A stretch of 64,000 bases of DNA from Novosphingobium sp. 32-60-15 (GTDB taxonomy: Bacteria; Pseudomonadota; Alphaproteobacteria; Sphingomonadales; Sphingomonadaceae). Positions 14,209 through 24,809 of this stretch are shown one piece after another. The stretch lies in assembly GCF_002280675.1 (NCBI RefSeq), contig NZ_NCEN01000003.1:171190-235189 (forward strand), written 5' to 3'. Made by a program: the position numbers and the translations under genes. Below the pieces are notes generated by a model. It worked only from the letters and a program-made list of their open reading frames with translations, had not been told where the DNA came from and did no database searches. Within the stretch, counting starts at the first letter, position 1, and every line of letters starts with the position of its first letter.

Positions 14209-15787
14209 AATGAGCCTTTGCATCATAGAGTGTCGCCAAATCGATTTCTGCCCGGCCGGATGCCGAGGCAAAATTTTCAGTATTGCGACGGGCCTTGCCG
14301 CGAACGAAGAAGGGGATCTTCTTCAATTCACGTTCGGCCTCAGTGGTCCATGCGGCAGTCCCTTGGGCAGGCTGAATGGTTGAAGGGGTGTCGAGATCTT
14401 GCGCGGCTACAAGCGCAGTGTCTTCAACAGGTTGGGCCGCGTCAGCGGTCTTGGGCAGCGTGCGATGCAAGTGCGATGCACCGGCATCATCGGAAAATTC
14501 GAAGTCATCGCGGAACATCGTGAGCAGATGTTCCTCAAGGCCCATCACCAGCGGATGAACCCAGCTATCGAAAATGACATTCGCGCCTTCAAAGCCCATT
14601 TGCGGGCTGTGGCGCGCGGGGAAATCCTGCACGTGGACAGGCGATGAAATGACGGCGCAGGGAAGGCCAAGCCGCTTGGCAATATGGCGTTCCATCTGTG
14701 TGCCCAGCACCAATTCTGGCGTAGCAGCGGCAATGGCGTCTTCAACAGCCAGATGATCGTCAGTGATCAGGGCTTCAACGCCATATCGTGCAGCAGCGGC
14801 ACGCACATCACGGGCAAATTCGCGGTTGTAGCAACCAAGGCCGCAAACTTCGAAACCCAACTCCTCGCTGGCAATGCGCGCAGCGGCCACGGCATGGGTG
14901 CCATCGCCAAAGATAAAAACGCGCTTGCCGGTCAGATAGGTTGAATCGACCGAGCGGCTCCACCACGGCATGCGCGATGCATTGTCGGCAAGGGCCGGGG
15001 CTGGATCAACGCCGGCAAGCGTTGCGACTGCGGCAATAAATTCACGCGTGGCGCTGACGCCAATTGGTACGATGCGCACAGCGGGCTGGTTCAGCGTACG
15101 CTCAAGCCAGCGCGAAGCTTCGTCGCCAATCTCGGGGTACATCACGATGTTGAAATCAGCCGCACCCAGCCGGATGATGTCCGCTGGCGATGCACCCAAA
15201 GGCGCCACACAGTTCACCGCAATGCCCAACGCATCAAGGATCTTGCGCACTTCTACCAGGTCATCGCGATGGCGGAAGCCAAGCGCGGTTGGACCCAGAA
15301 TATTCACCAGCGGCTGGCGGCCTTCGCGCGGGGCGGGGCGCAGGTCTTTATCAACCAGCTTGCGCACGATTTGATAGAAGGTTTCTGCCGCGCCCCAGTT
15401 TTCCTTGCGCTGATAGCTTGGCAATTCCAGCGGGATCACGGGGCAGGGCAAATCCATGGCTTCGGCAAGGCCAGCCGGATCATCCTGAATAAGTTCAGCG
15501 GTGCATGACGCGCCAACCATCAAGGCTTGCGGCTTGAAGCGGTCTACGGCTTCGCGCACGGCATCCTGAAACAACGTCGCGGTATCTTTGCCCAGATCGC
15601 GGGCCTGGAAGGTGGTATATGTAACCGGCGGGCGCTTGGCACGCCGTTCGATCATCGTGAACAGCAGATCGGCATATGTGTCACCCTGCGGCGCGTGGAG
15701 TACATAATGCATGCCCTCCATCGCGGTTGCCACACGCATCGCACCAACGTGGGGCGGGCCTTCATATGTCCAGACTGCCAGTTGCAT
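14198..15787 (-). CDS. bchB: Light-independent protochlorophyllide reductase subunit B
   Basis: The 529-residue NifK-like subunit forms the heterotetrameric BchNB core that reduces ring D of protochlorophyllide. The N-terminus [20 protein letters not shown] is diagnostic. The cluster/substrate region [17 protein letters not shown] is present, as is the C-terminal PCH domain ending in [12 protein letters not shown]. The gene starts 3 nt after bchN and is overlapped by bchH. Confidence 0.97.
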
Positions 15788-15790
15788 TGC

Positions 15791-17649
<1,859 letters not shown>

Positions 17650-17705
17650 GGTGCGTGGTCACCTTGTTTGTCCGAGTGGGAAGAGTACGCCCTCATTGAC
17701 GAGAG

Positions 17706-17723
17706 TGTCAATCTATCTTGACG
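17706..17723. promoter_or_regulatory. PpsR/CrtJ-type operator between bchF and aerR
   Basis: TGTCAATCTATCTTGACG fits TGT-N12-ACA except for the last base, including the inner CA...TG. It lies 57 bp upstream of the bchF start and 140 bp upstream of aerR, so it can serve both divergent promoters. A further TGACAC-N8-TTGTCA inverted repeat follows at about 17735-17754. Confidence 0.75.
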
Positions 17724-17863
17724 ACAAATAATAATGACACTTTTCGGTTTGTCAGTTCCGGTAAAGACGGGTACGCTTTTACTCCCGGTCGGAGTCGGGT
17801 TGTTCACCAATACCGACCAGGCAGGGCGCAAACCGCGCCGATACCACACCGGGAGAGGCCGTT

Positions 17864-18775
17864 ATGGCAACGGTAATGGGTGCAGGATCACAAAGCCGGC
17901 AAGGCAGGTCTTCATCGACCGCGCGATCAAATAATGGCCGAAGCCACGCGTGGACTCACAACACCAACGGGCACATTGCAGGTCGGTCACCTTCACCTGC
18001 TCCGTTGGACAATTTGATCCAGGAACAAATAATTCCGCGGCTTTTGCTGGCGCATTCTCACGCCGGACCGCGCCAGAATGGCGATGGTCAGGGGACGGTC
18101 AGCGCAGAAGATGCTGCCAAGTTTGCATCGCTCCCGCTCGAACTCGAAGCGGACGAACTGCTGGCCGTTGTCGAAGGCTTTCTTGCACGTGGCGCTGCTG
18201 TTGAATCCATTTTTGTCGATTTATTGGCACCTGCCGCCCGCAAGCTTGGGCAGCAGTGGGAAGAAGATGGCTGCGATTTTCTGGACGTCACGATGGGTTT
18301 GTGGCGGCTTCAGGAGGTCATGCGCGAAGTGGCCGTTTGTTATCCTTCAGCGGTAACTCCAGAAGAGCCGCCGCGTTCAGCCTTGTTTGCGCCCATGCCC
18401 GGCGATTGTCATAGCTTTGGTGGATTGATGATCGAAGAGGTCTTTGCCCGGGCAGGCTGGCAAACCGACGTTTTGATCGAATCCAAACGTAAGGAATTAC
18501 TGCAAATAGTGGCCGAACGGCATTTTGATCTCGTAGGATTGACCGTCAGTAACGATTGTCCTACCGGCAACTTATCAGAAATGATCTTGGCTATTCGTAG
18601 CGCATCAAGGTCTCCCGCAATCCAAGTTTTTATTGGCGGACGAATGGTCAACGACAATCCCGGAATAGTTGCTCTGGTAGGTGCTGATGGCACTGCAACA
18701 GATGCGCGTTCGTTTTTGGCGTTGGCTGAGGTGAAAATCCTAGGATCGGGCCGGCTCGATCTTTCAGTCGCTTAG
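17864..18775 (+). CDS. aerR: AerR/PpaA-type cobalamin-binding antirepressor
   Basis: The 303-residue protein has a helical B12-cap region (residues about 85-160, with WEEDGCDFLDVTMGLWRLQ) and a C-terminal B12-binding Rossmann domain bearing D181-C-H183-S-F-G186, the DxHxxG motif that ligates cobalt. This is the AerR/PpaA family, which in Rhodobacter binds B12 in a light-dependent way and relieves CrtJ/PpsR repression. A strong ribosome-binding site (GGGAGAGG) precedes the ATG. The first 48 residues are Ser/Arg/His-rich and disordered-looking; a TTG at 18005 at the start of the folded part could give a shorter form, as reported for R. capsulatus AerR, but that is inference. ppsR follows 13 nt later. 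Confidence 0.93.
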   Translation: MATVMGAGSQSRQGRSSSTARSNNGRSHAWTHNTNGHIAGRSPSPAPLDNLIQEQIIPRLLLAHSHAGPRQNGDGQGTVSAEDAAKFASLPLELEADELLAVVEGFLARGAAVESIFVDLLAPAARKLGQQWEEDGCDFLDVTMGLWRLQEVMREVAVCYPSAVTPEEPPRSALFAPMPGDCHSFGGLMIEEVFARAGWQTDVLIESKRKELLQIVAERHFDLVGLTVSNDCPTGNLSEMILAIRSASRSPAIQVFIGGRMVNDNPGIVALVGADGTATDARSFLALAEVKILGSGRLDLSVA

Positions 18776-18788
18776 CCCGACGCAGGAC

Positions 18789-20207
18789 ATGGCAGCGCGA
18801 AAAAACAGCCTCGAAGGTAAACAGCCCTTCGCTCGTCTGGATCAGCACTTCAAATCGCTGACTGGCGAAGTTGCGGCAAAATTTGCCATGCTGGCAGGCG
18901 ATATTGCGCTTATCATTGATGATGCGGGAGCGATCATTGATGTTACCGCCGATCCTGTTGAATTTCCTGATTGTAACGCGTGGATCGGGCGTTCTTGGGT
19001 CGATACGGTTACAATCGAAAGCCGACCCAAAATAGCAGAGATGCTGGCCAATGCAGACCGGGGTGTTACCCAGCATTGGCGCCAGGTAAATCACATCGCC
19101 AGTGATGGCAGCTTGCCCGTGCGCTATGCCGTTGTCAGCATGGGCGCGGGTGCGGGATGTATTGCGTTTGGCCGTGATATGCGCGACGCGGCCGGGCTTC
19201 AGCAACGGTTATTGCAAGCGCAACAATCGCTTGAGCGTGATTATCTACAACTGCGCCAGCTTGAATCGCGCTACCGTCTGCTGTTCGATCAATCAGCCGA
19301 ACCGGTCATCATCATTGATGCTGATACTTATCGTGTTCGTGAAGCCAATCCGGCAGCGCATAAGCTGTTTGGCGCGAAGCCGGGCACATTGCAGGGCGGA
19401 AAGTTCACGGCATTGTTCTCGAAACCCGCGCGTGAACCGCTTATTGCGTTTCTGGGCTCGGTAATGGTTTCAAGCAGCGTACAGCCGATTGACGCAGAAC
19501 CCGTTGACGGCGGCGAAAAAGTACTCCTGTCGGCAAGCGCATTTCGCCAGCGTGGCGGCCACTTTTTGCTGGTCCGCTTGGCAAGTTCCAACCGCATAGC
19601 CGGTGAAACCTCTGCTGCAACGCTCAGCGTTATCGAAGCTATGCCTGATGCGTTTGTATTGACCGATGCCAATATGGTCATTCAGGTCGCCAATGCGGCG
19701 TTTGTTGAATTGGTCGGCGCAGCTACGGTCGATCAGCTTCGCGGTCGGCCGCTCAGTGAATTTGTCGGTCGGCCCGGGATTGGCCTCGATCTCATCGATG
19801 GCCAACTTGCCAAGCACGATATCGCCCGCAACGTCAGCACAGTGATTGGCGCGAAGGATGGTTTTGAGGGTGAGCCTGTCGAACTGTCAGCCGTCCGCAC
19901 CGATGGTGACGATCCCGTCCACGGCTTCGTGATTCGCCCGATCGGCCGTCGCCTGCGCGATTTGCCAGCACCAAACGATACCCCGCGCTCGGTTGAACAG
20001 TTGACCGAGTTGGTTGGACGCATGTCCTTGAAGGACATCGTGCGTGAAAGTACCGATTTGATCGAGCGGTTGTGCATCGAAGCAGCGCTTGATTATACAA
20101 CGAATAACCGCGCCTCTGCCGCTGAAATTCTCGGTCTCAGCCGGCAAAGCCTCTATTCGAAGCTCCATCGCTATGGTCTTGGCAATCTGGTTGACGCGAT
20201 AGATTGA
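18789..20207 (+). CDS. ppsR: PpsR/CrtJ photosynthesis repressor
   Basis: The 472-residue regulator has an N-terminal domain, PAS domains centred near residues 165-270 and 280-385, a Gln-rich helix near 137-160, and a C-terminal Fis-type helix-turn-helix (AAEILGLSRQSLYSKLHRYGL, about 444-465). PpsR/CrtJ represses bch, crt and puc genes by binding TGT-N12-ACA palindromes under aerobic conditions. Only three cysteines occur: C62, C124 and C429. C429 lies just before the HTH, the place of the redox Cys of Rhodobacter, but I see none in the inter-PAS position. The window holds at least six matching operators. Confidence 0.95.
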   Translation: MAARKNSLEGKQPFARLDQHFKSLTGEVAAKFAMLAGDIALIIDDAGAIIDVTADPVEFPDCNAWIGRSWVDTVTIESRPKIAEMLANADRGVTQHWRQVNHIASDGSLPVRYAVVSMGAGAGCIAFGRDMRDAAGLQQRLLQAQQSLERDYLQLRQLESRYRLLFDQSAEPVIIIDADTYRVREANPAAHKLFGAKPGTLQGGKFTALFSKPAREPLIAFLGSVMVSSSVQPIDAEPVDGGEKVLLSASAFRQRGGHFLLVRLASSNRIAGETSAATLSVIEAMPDAFVLTDANMVIQVANAAFVELVGAATVDQLRGRPLSEFVGRPGIGLDLIDGQLAKHDIARNVSTVIGAKDGFEGEPVELSAVRTDGDDPVHGFVIRPIGRRLRDLPAPNDTPRSVEQLTELVGRMSLKDIVRESTDLIERLCIEAALDYTTNNRASAAEILGLSRQSLYSKLHRYGLGNLVDAID

Positions 20208-20216
20208 CACATCAAG

Positions 20217-20234
20217 TGTCAAATTAATTTGACG
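20217..20234. promoter_or_regulatory. PpsR/CrtJ-type operator upstream of bchG
   Basis: TGTCAAATTAATTTGACG fits TGT-N12-ACA except for the last base. Exactly 8 bp downstream, a weaker half-conserved site (TGT at 20243 to GAT at 20260) abuts the bchG start. The 8-bp spacing is the arrangement known for paired PpsR sites. A further inverted repeat, TTGACAC-N5-GTGTCAA, lies at 20204-20222 over the ppsR stop codon. Confidence 0.75.
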
Positions 20235-20263
20235 CTTTTGTCTGTCAGGCGTAGCCTGATTTC

Positions 20264-21166
20264 ATGGCACAATCAGCAGTCTCTACCACTCTGACGCCGC
20301 CTCCGGCGGTCCGCGATGTCGTGGAACTTCTCAAACCCATCACGTGGTTTCCACCAATGTGGGCACTGTTGTGCGGCGTGGTTTCGTCGGGCGTCCCGAT
20401 TAGCAGCCGCTGGGCATTTTTGCTTGCGGGCATCGTCCTGACGGGGCCATTGGTATGCGGCACAAGCCAGGCGGTTAACGATTGGTTTGATCGCCATGTT
20501 GACGCCATCAATGAACCCAATCGCCCGATTCCGTCTGGCCGCATCGCTGGAAAATGGGGCCTTGCCATTGCCGTGATTTGGACTGTGCTGTCATTGGCAG
20601 TTGCTGCAATGACCGGTCGCTGGGTTTTGGCCGCGACTTTTGTCGGCCTGATCTGCGCATGGGGTTACAGCGCGCCGCCGTTCCGCTTCAAGACCAGTGG
20701 CTGGATTGGTCCCGCTGTTGTCGCCCTGACATATGAAGGGTTAAGCTGGTTTACCGGCGCCGCCGTTATGGCAGGTGCGTTACCTGAACCCCACGTCCTG
20801 GCCACGCTTGTCCTTTACAGTGTGGGTGCTCACGGCATCATGACACTTAATGATTTCAAAGCGGTAGAGGGTGATCGTGCCACTGGCTTACGCTCGTTGC
20901 CGGTAGTGCTCGGTGAACGCCGGGCAGCCTTGTTGGCATGTTTCGTCATGGCCGTGCCGCAGGCAATCGTGGTCGCGCTGATGCTGGCGTGGGGCCATGT
21001 AATTTCGGCTACGGTCGTTTCCGTCTTCCTTGTTGTGCAATTGGGCTTGATGCCGCGCTTGGTTTCGGCCCCGGCGCGCAATGCGCCCTGGTATAACGCC
21101 ACAGGCGTTTCGCTTTATGTTTTGGGGATGATGGCCGCATCGCTCGGCCTTGGGGGATATGTCTGA
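20264..21166 (+). CDS. bchG: Bacteriochlorophyll synthase (bacteriochlorophyllide esterase)
   Basis: BchG attaches the geranylgeranyl (or phytyl) chain to bacteriochlorophyllide a. The 300-residue UbiA-family prenyltransferase has about eight to nine helices. The first Asp-rich motif is NDWFDRHVDAINEPNRPIPSG and the second NDFKAVEGDRATGLRSLPV, both Mg2+/diphosphate-binding. It follows ppsR after 56 nt that hold PpsR-type sites, so it may have its own promoter. Its TGA overlaps the next start. Confidence 0.97.
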   Translation: MAQSAVSTTLTPPPAVRDVVELLKPITWFPPMWALLCGVVSSGVPISSRWAFLLAGIVLTGPLVCGTSQAVNDWFDRHVDAINEPNRPIPSGRIAGKWGLAIAVIWTVLSLAVAAMTGRWVLAATFVGLICAWGYSAPPFRFKTSGWIGPAVVALTYEGLSWFTGAAVMAGALPEPHVLATLVLYSVGAHGIMTLNDFKAVEGDRATGLRSLPVVLGERRAALLACFVMAVPQAIVVALMLAWGHVISATVVSVFLVVQLGLMPRLVSAPARNAPWYNATGVSLYVLGMMAASLGLGGYV

Positions 21167-22479
21167 TGCAGCGCGGTTTTGGCTGGCTATCGATCATTCG
21201 GCTGGGCCTCGTTCAGGCTTCAATCGGGGCGATGGTGATGCTTGCCACATCATTGCTTAATCGGCTGATGGTGCTGGAATACGGACTTGCTGCAGCGATC
21301 CCTGCAGGGCTTGTGGCGTGGCATTATGTGGTGCAGCTTTCGCGCCCGATCTGGGGCCATGGTTCCGACATGGGCCGCCGCCGTACGCCTTGGGTTTTGG
21401 CCGGTATGGTTGTGCTCGGCCTTGGTGCGTTGCTGGCGGTGCATGGCACAACCATGCTTGCCCAAGACCGGACGCTGGGCCTGACCTTGGCCATCATTGC
21501 ATTCACACTGATTGGGGCAGGGGTGGGTGCCGCTGGCACATCTATGCTGGCAATTCTGGCATCGAGTGTTGCGCCCGAACGGCGTGCCGCAGCCGCAGCA
21601 ACCACGTGGATCATGATGGTGATGGGCATCGTCATTTCCGCAGGAACAGCCGGCGCACTGCTTGATCCTTATTCCGAACAGCGGTTGATGATGGTTGCCA
21701 GCGGTGTTGTTCTGGCCGCAATTGTCGTTTCGAGTATGGCGATGGTCCGCTTGGAGAAACCCTCGTTGCGGCTTGATTTGCGTGACAGTGACGGACCTCC
21801 GCCCAGTTTTGGCGAGGCTTTGCGCGAGATCTATGTAGAGCCTGAAGCCCGCCGGTTCACCGCATTTATCTTCGTTTCGATGCTGGCCTACAGCATGCAG
21901 GATTTGATCCTCGAACCCTTTGCCGGGTTGGTATTCGCCATGACGCCAGGCCAATCGACCAGCCTTTCCGGTTTGCAGCATGGCGGCGTATTGATCGGCA
22001 TGATCGTAACCGGATTGGGCGGCAGCGCCTTTGCCGGGCGCAAGCCAATAGAATTGCGGATATGGACGATGCTGGGCTGCGTTGGCTCGGCGTTGGCTCT
22101 TGTCGGGTTGGCCTTGGCGGCCCGGTTTGGTCCGGGTTGGCCGCTGACCGCCAATGTTGCGGCGCTCGGCTTTTTTAACGGTGCCTTTGCTGTCGCAGCC
22201 ATCGGATCGATGATGGGGCTGGCTGGTGCAGGCAAACGCACGCGTGAAGGCGTGCGCATGGGAGTTTGGGGCACTGCGCAAGCGATTGCGTTTGGCCTTG
22301 GCGGGCTATCTGGCGCGATGGGTGTCGATATTGCCCGCAATGCGATGGGGCGTGATGGCATGGCCTTCCAGCTCATTTTCGCCGTGGAGGCAGGCCTGTT
22401 CATCCTGTCCGCATTGCTCGCCATGCGCGTAGCAACGGTTCGGCAACGGACCGAAAACCAAAGGTCTGTTCAGATATGA
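21166..22479 (+). CDS. BCD-family MFS protein between bchG and bchP (PucC/LhaA-like)
   Basis: The 437-residue, 12-helix protein shares with LhaA and PucC the pattern NRLMVLEYGL...IWGHGSDMGRRRTPW and a late EGVRMGVWGTAQAIAFG stretch. This is the orf428/Bch2 position of Rhodobacter PGCs, between bchG and bchP. Members are thought to carry or hand over bacteriochlorophyll; this one has not been assigned a specific complex. It is coupled at both ends, overlapping the bchG stop by 1 nt and the bchP start by 4 nt. Confidence 0.92.
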   Translation: MQRGFGWLSIIRLGLVQASIGAMVMLATSLLNRLMVLEYGLAAAIPAGLVAWHYVVQLSRPIWGHGSDMGRRRTPWVLAGMVVLGLGALLAVHGTTMLAQDRTLGLTLAIIAFTLIGAGVGAAGTSMLAILASSVAPERRAAAAATTWIMMVMGIVISAGTAGALLDPYSEQRLMMVASGVVLAAIVVSSMAMVRLEKPSLRLDLRDSDGPPPSFGEALREIYVEPEARRFTAFIFVSMLAYSMQDLILEPFAGLVFAMTPGQSTSLSGLQHGGVLIGMIVTGLGGSAFAGRKPIELRIWTMLGCVGSALALVGLALAARFGPGWPLTANVAALGFFNGAFAVAAIGSMMGLAGAGKRTREGVRMGVWGTAQAIAFGLGGLSGAMGVDIARNAMGRDGMAFQLIFAVEAGLFILSALLAMRVATVRQRTENQRSVQI

Positions 22480-23684
22480 CACAGGATCAAAACGCGGTCG
22501 AGTTCGATGTTGTCGTGATTGGCGGAGGCCCGGCAGGAGCAACCGCAGCGTGGGATCTGGCGCGCGAAGGGCGCTCTGTCCTTTTGCTGGACCGCGCTGG
22601 CCGCACCAAACCCTGCGGCGGCGCTGTGCCACCCCGATTGCTCGAAGAATTCGAAGTGCCGCAATCCTTGCTGGTGGCGCGTGCGCGATCCGCGCGCATG
22701 GTTGCGCCATCAAACCGCGCAGTCGACATGCCCGTGGGCGAAATCGGCTATGTCGGCATGGTAGACCGTGATGTGTTTGACGAATGGCTTCGTGCGCGCG
22801 CAGCAACCGCGGGTGCAGAACGGCGGATCGGTACGTATGACCACATCGAGCGGGACGGTGGCCAAGGCGCAGTGGTCTGTTACAATACCGAGCGCGGCGG
22901 TGAAATGCACAAGGTCCGCACGCGGCTGGTCATTGGCGCCGACGGAGCGAGATCGGGCGTCGCGCGTGAGAGCATTCCAGGCGCAGAACGCAACAAATGC
23001 GTATTCGCCTATCACGAAATCGTGAAATCGCCCGCCAGCACGCCCGAAGGCTTTGACGGCACACGGTGCGATGTCTTGTATCAGGGCAAATTGTCACCCG
23101 ATTTCTATGCCTGGATTTTCCCGCATGGCGAAACTGCCAGCATCGGCGTGGGAAGTGCCAACAAGGGCTTTTCCTTGCGCGGGTCAGTCAAGCAGTTGCG
23201 CGATGATATGGGATTGGAAGGTTGCGAAACAATCCGTCGTGAAGGTGCGCCAATCCCGCTCAAGCCATTGAAGCGTTGGGACAATGGCCGTGATGTGCTT
23301 GTCACAGGCGACGCCGCTGGCGTGGTCGCGCCGGCATCGGGTGAGGGGATTTATTACGCGATGGTGTGCGGGCGGATTGCGGCACAAACGGCGCAAGCCT
23401 TCATCGCCACGGGCAATCCCGCTGTTCTTAAACGCGCGCGGCGCAGCTTCCTGCGTGAACATGGCCGCGTGTTCTGGATTTTGGGGATGATGCAGTATTT
23501 CTGGTATTCCAGCGACAAGCGGCGTGAGCGGTTTGTCGATATGTGTGCAGACCGTGATGTCCAGCTTTTGACGTGGCAGGCCTATATGAACAAGAAGCTG
23601 GTACGCGCCAATCCCATGGCCCACGTGCGGATCTTCATCAAAGATTGTGCGCACCTTTTGGGTCTGAAGCCTGTCGCGCAATGA
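22476..23684 (+). CDS. bchP: Geranylgeranyl reductase (bacteriochlorophyll tail)
   Basis: BchP reduces the geranylgeranyl tail of bacteriochlorophyll a stepwise to phytyl. The 402-residue flavoprotein has an N-terminal FAD motif (VVIGGGPAGATAAWDLA), a second dinucleotide motif (VTGDAAGVVAPASGEGIYYAM) and the CGGAVPPRLL substrate region. The C-terminal membrane-associated part ends HLLGLKPVAQ. It overlaps the upstream carrier and the downstream tspO by 4 nt, forming a bchG-carrier-bchP-tspO unit. Confidence 0.96.
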   Translation: MTQDQNAVEFDVVVIGGGPAGATAAWDLAREGRSVLLLDRAGRTKPCGGAVPPRLLEEFEVPQSLLVARARSARMVAPSNRAVDMPVGEIGYVGMVDRDVFDEWLRARAATAGAERRIGTYDHIERDGGQGAVVCYNTERGGEMHKVRTRLVIGADGARSGVARESIPGAERNKCVFAYHEIVKSPASTPEGFDGTRCDVLYQGKLSPDFYAWIFPHGETASIGVGSANKGFSLRGSVKQLRDDMGLEGCETIRREGAPIPLKPLKRWDNGRDVLVTGDAAGVVAPASGEGIYYAMVCGRIAAQTAQAFIATGNPAVLKRARRSFLREHGRVFWILGMMQYFWYSSDKRRERFVDMCADRDVQLLTWQAYMNKKLVRANPMAHVRIFIKDCAHLLGLKPVAQ

Positions 23685-24163
23685 CGCGCAATTGGATTTT
23701 GCCGGTCAGCGTCGCGTCGTTGGCCGCATTGGGCGTTGCCTTGTTGGGTGGTACGATCACGGATCTTGGCCCATGGTACGAATCCCTGAACAAGCCTGAT
23801 TGGAACCCGCCGCGCGCGGTGTTCCCAATCGCCTGGACAACAATCTTTTCATTGGTGGCAGTGGCTGCCGTAGCGGCGTGGCGCGCAGCGCCCAATTCGC
23901 GGATGTCGGACACGGTCATCGGGTTGTTTGCGCTCAACGGCTTTTTGAATGTGCTGTGGAGCCTGCTGTTCTTTCGTCTCCAACGCCCTGATTGGGCCTT
24001 TGCCGAATTGGCGCTGCTGTGGCTGTCGATTGCGCTGATGATTGTCTATTGCAATCGCTTTTCGCGCTTGGCGGCCTTGATGCTGGCCCCATATATAATC
24101 TGGGTGACGATTGCCGGGGCCTTAAACTGGCAAATCATCCAGCTTAACCCTGCCTTCGGTTAA
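23681..24163 (+). CDS. tspO: TspO/MBR family tryptophan-rich sensory protein
   Basis: The 160-residue, five-helix membrane protein is coupled to bchP by an ATGA overlap. Hallmarks are WYESLNKPDWNPPRAVFPIAWT, ALNGFLNVLWSLLFF and the C-terminal YIIWVTIAGALNWQI. TspO binds porphyrins and in Rhodobacter modulates pigment gene expression in response to oxygen, possibly by exporting tetrapyrrole intermediates. The orf176 next to bchP in Rhodobacter occupies the same location but is a different kind of protein. Confidence 0.94.
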   Translation: MTRNWILPVSVASLAALGVALLGGTITDLGPWYESLNKPDWNPPRAVFPIAWTTIFSLVAVAAVAAWRAAPNSRMSDTVIGLFALNGFLNVLWSLLFFRLQRPDWAFAELALLWLSIALMIVYCNRFSRLAALMLAPYIIWVTIAGALNWQIIQLNPAFG

Positions 24164-24179
24164 GGGCCTGATCGGCATC

Positions 24180-24434
24180 ATGTCATGGTTTGAGGCACTT
24201 TTCGCCAGTGGGCGGGCCGCAGATATCATCCTGGCCGTTTTGGCTGTTGAAGCCGTCTGGCTCGTTTGGCGCGGGCGGGATTGGCACAGTGTGGTGCTGA
24301 TGCTGCTCCCCGGCACACTGATGATGATCGGCCTGCGCAGCGCGCTAATCGGTGCTGATTGGCCGTGGATCGCGCTACCGCTCGCCCTGTCGTTCCCCGC
24401 GCATCTGGTCGATCTGGCAGCCCGAAAAAACTGA
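24180..24434 (+). CDS. Small membrane protein downstream of tspO, function unknown
   Basis: The 84-residue product is predicted to have three hydrophobic segments (residues about 10-30, 36-54 and 58-78), with a WRGRDWHSV loop between the first two. I do not recognise a named family. It follows tspO by 16 nt in the same direction and ends the plus-strand group before the convergent puf operon, so it is probably co-transcribed with bchP-tspO. Confidence 0.65.
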   Translation: MSWFEALFASGRAADIILAVLAVEAVWLVWRGRDWHSVVLMLLPGTLMMIGLRSALIGADWPWIALPLALSFPAHLVDLAARKN

Positions 24435-24573
24435 TCCCACGCGCGACAGGGCAGGGGAAGACCAACCGCTAACGGCTTCTCTTGTTACGTCACCGTGAAC
24501 ATGTTTAGCTCCGCTGGCCTACGGCTCAGGGGCCATCTCTCCATGCAAGCCGACGGTGCGTATTCAGAAATGG

Positions 24574-24594
24574 ATGCTGACACAAGTTCAGCAT
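24574..24594. repeat. Short intergenic inverted repeat of a dispersed type
   Basis: ATGCTGA and TCAGCAT (7-bp arms) flank a 7-nt CACAAGT loop inside TGGATGCTGACACAAGTTCA and the following GCATGACGG. Similar palindromes occur as multi-copy intergenic repeats in sphingomonad genomes as far as I recall. Only one copy is seen in this window. Confidence 0.5.
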
Positions 24595-24732
24595 GACGGT
24601 TGTTTGTTCACGTTGCCGAACCGGATAATTGCCAAGCAAGTTCGGGGTCCAAGGGTGTCGCTTTCCTTCCGGAAGGGAAGGTTTGGGGTGGATTTAAGAT
24701 GGGTGCGTTTGCAAAAGGCACAATCGCCAAAA

Positions 24733-24768
24733 AGAAAGGGTTCGGCGGGCCAAGCCTGCCGAACCCTT
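24733..24768 (-). terminator. Strong terminator of the puf operon
   Basis: A 15-bp stem (24736-24750 with 24754-24768, one G-U pair) closes a 3-nt CAA loop. Read on the minus strand it is followed by TCTTTTT, giving a textbook rho-independent terminator 42 nt after pufC. The stem may also stop transcripts arriving from the plus-strand bchG-tspO unit. Confidence 0.9.
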
Positions 24769-24809
24769 AAAGAGCATCCCCACTGACAGGGACGCTATCC
24801 CTATATAAC

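Larger units (their letters stand above)
24435..24809. other. Intergenic region between convergent operons
   Basis: No gene is supported here. The region contains a short dispersed-type inverted repeat (24574-24594) and the strong puf terminator hairpin (24736-24768). A 76-codon frame on the plus strand runs straight through that hairpin and has no protein character. Confidence 0.7.

Noticed and set aside
21250..22281. Long minus-strand frame opposite the bchG-bchP carrier gene
   Set aside because: The translation is His/Gln/Arg-rich without structure, as expected from the reverse complement of a membrane-protein gene.
24556..24786. Plus-strand 76-codon frame between tspO and pufC
   Set aside because: It crosses the short palindrome and the strong puf terminator hairpin, lacks a ribosome-binding site and shows no protein family character.
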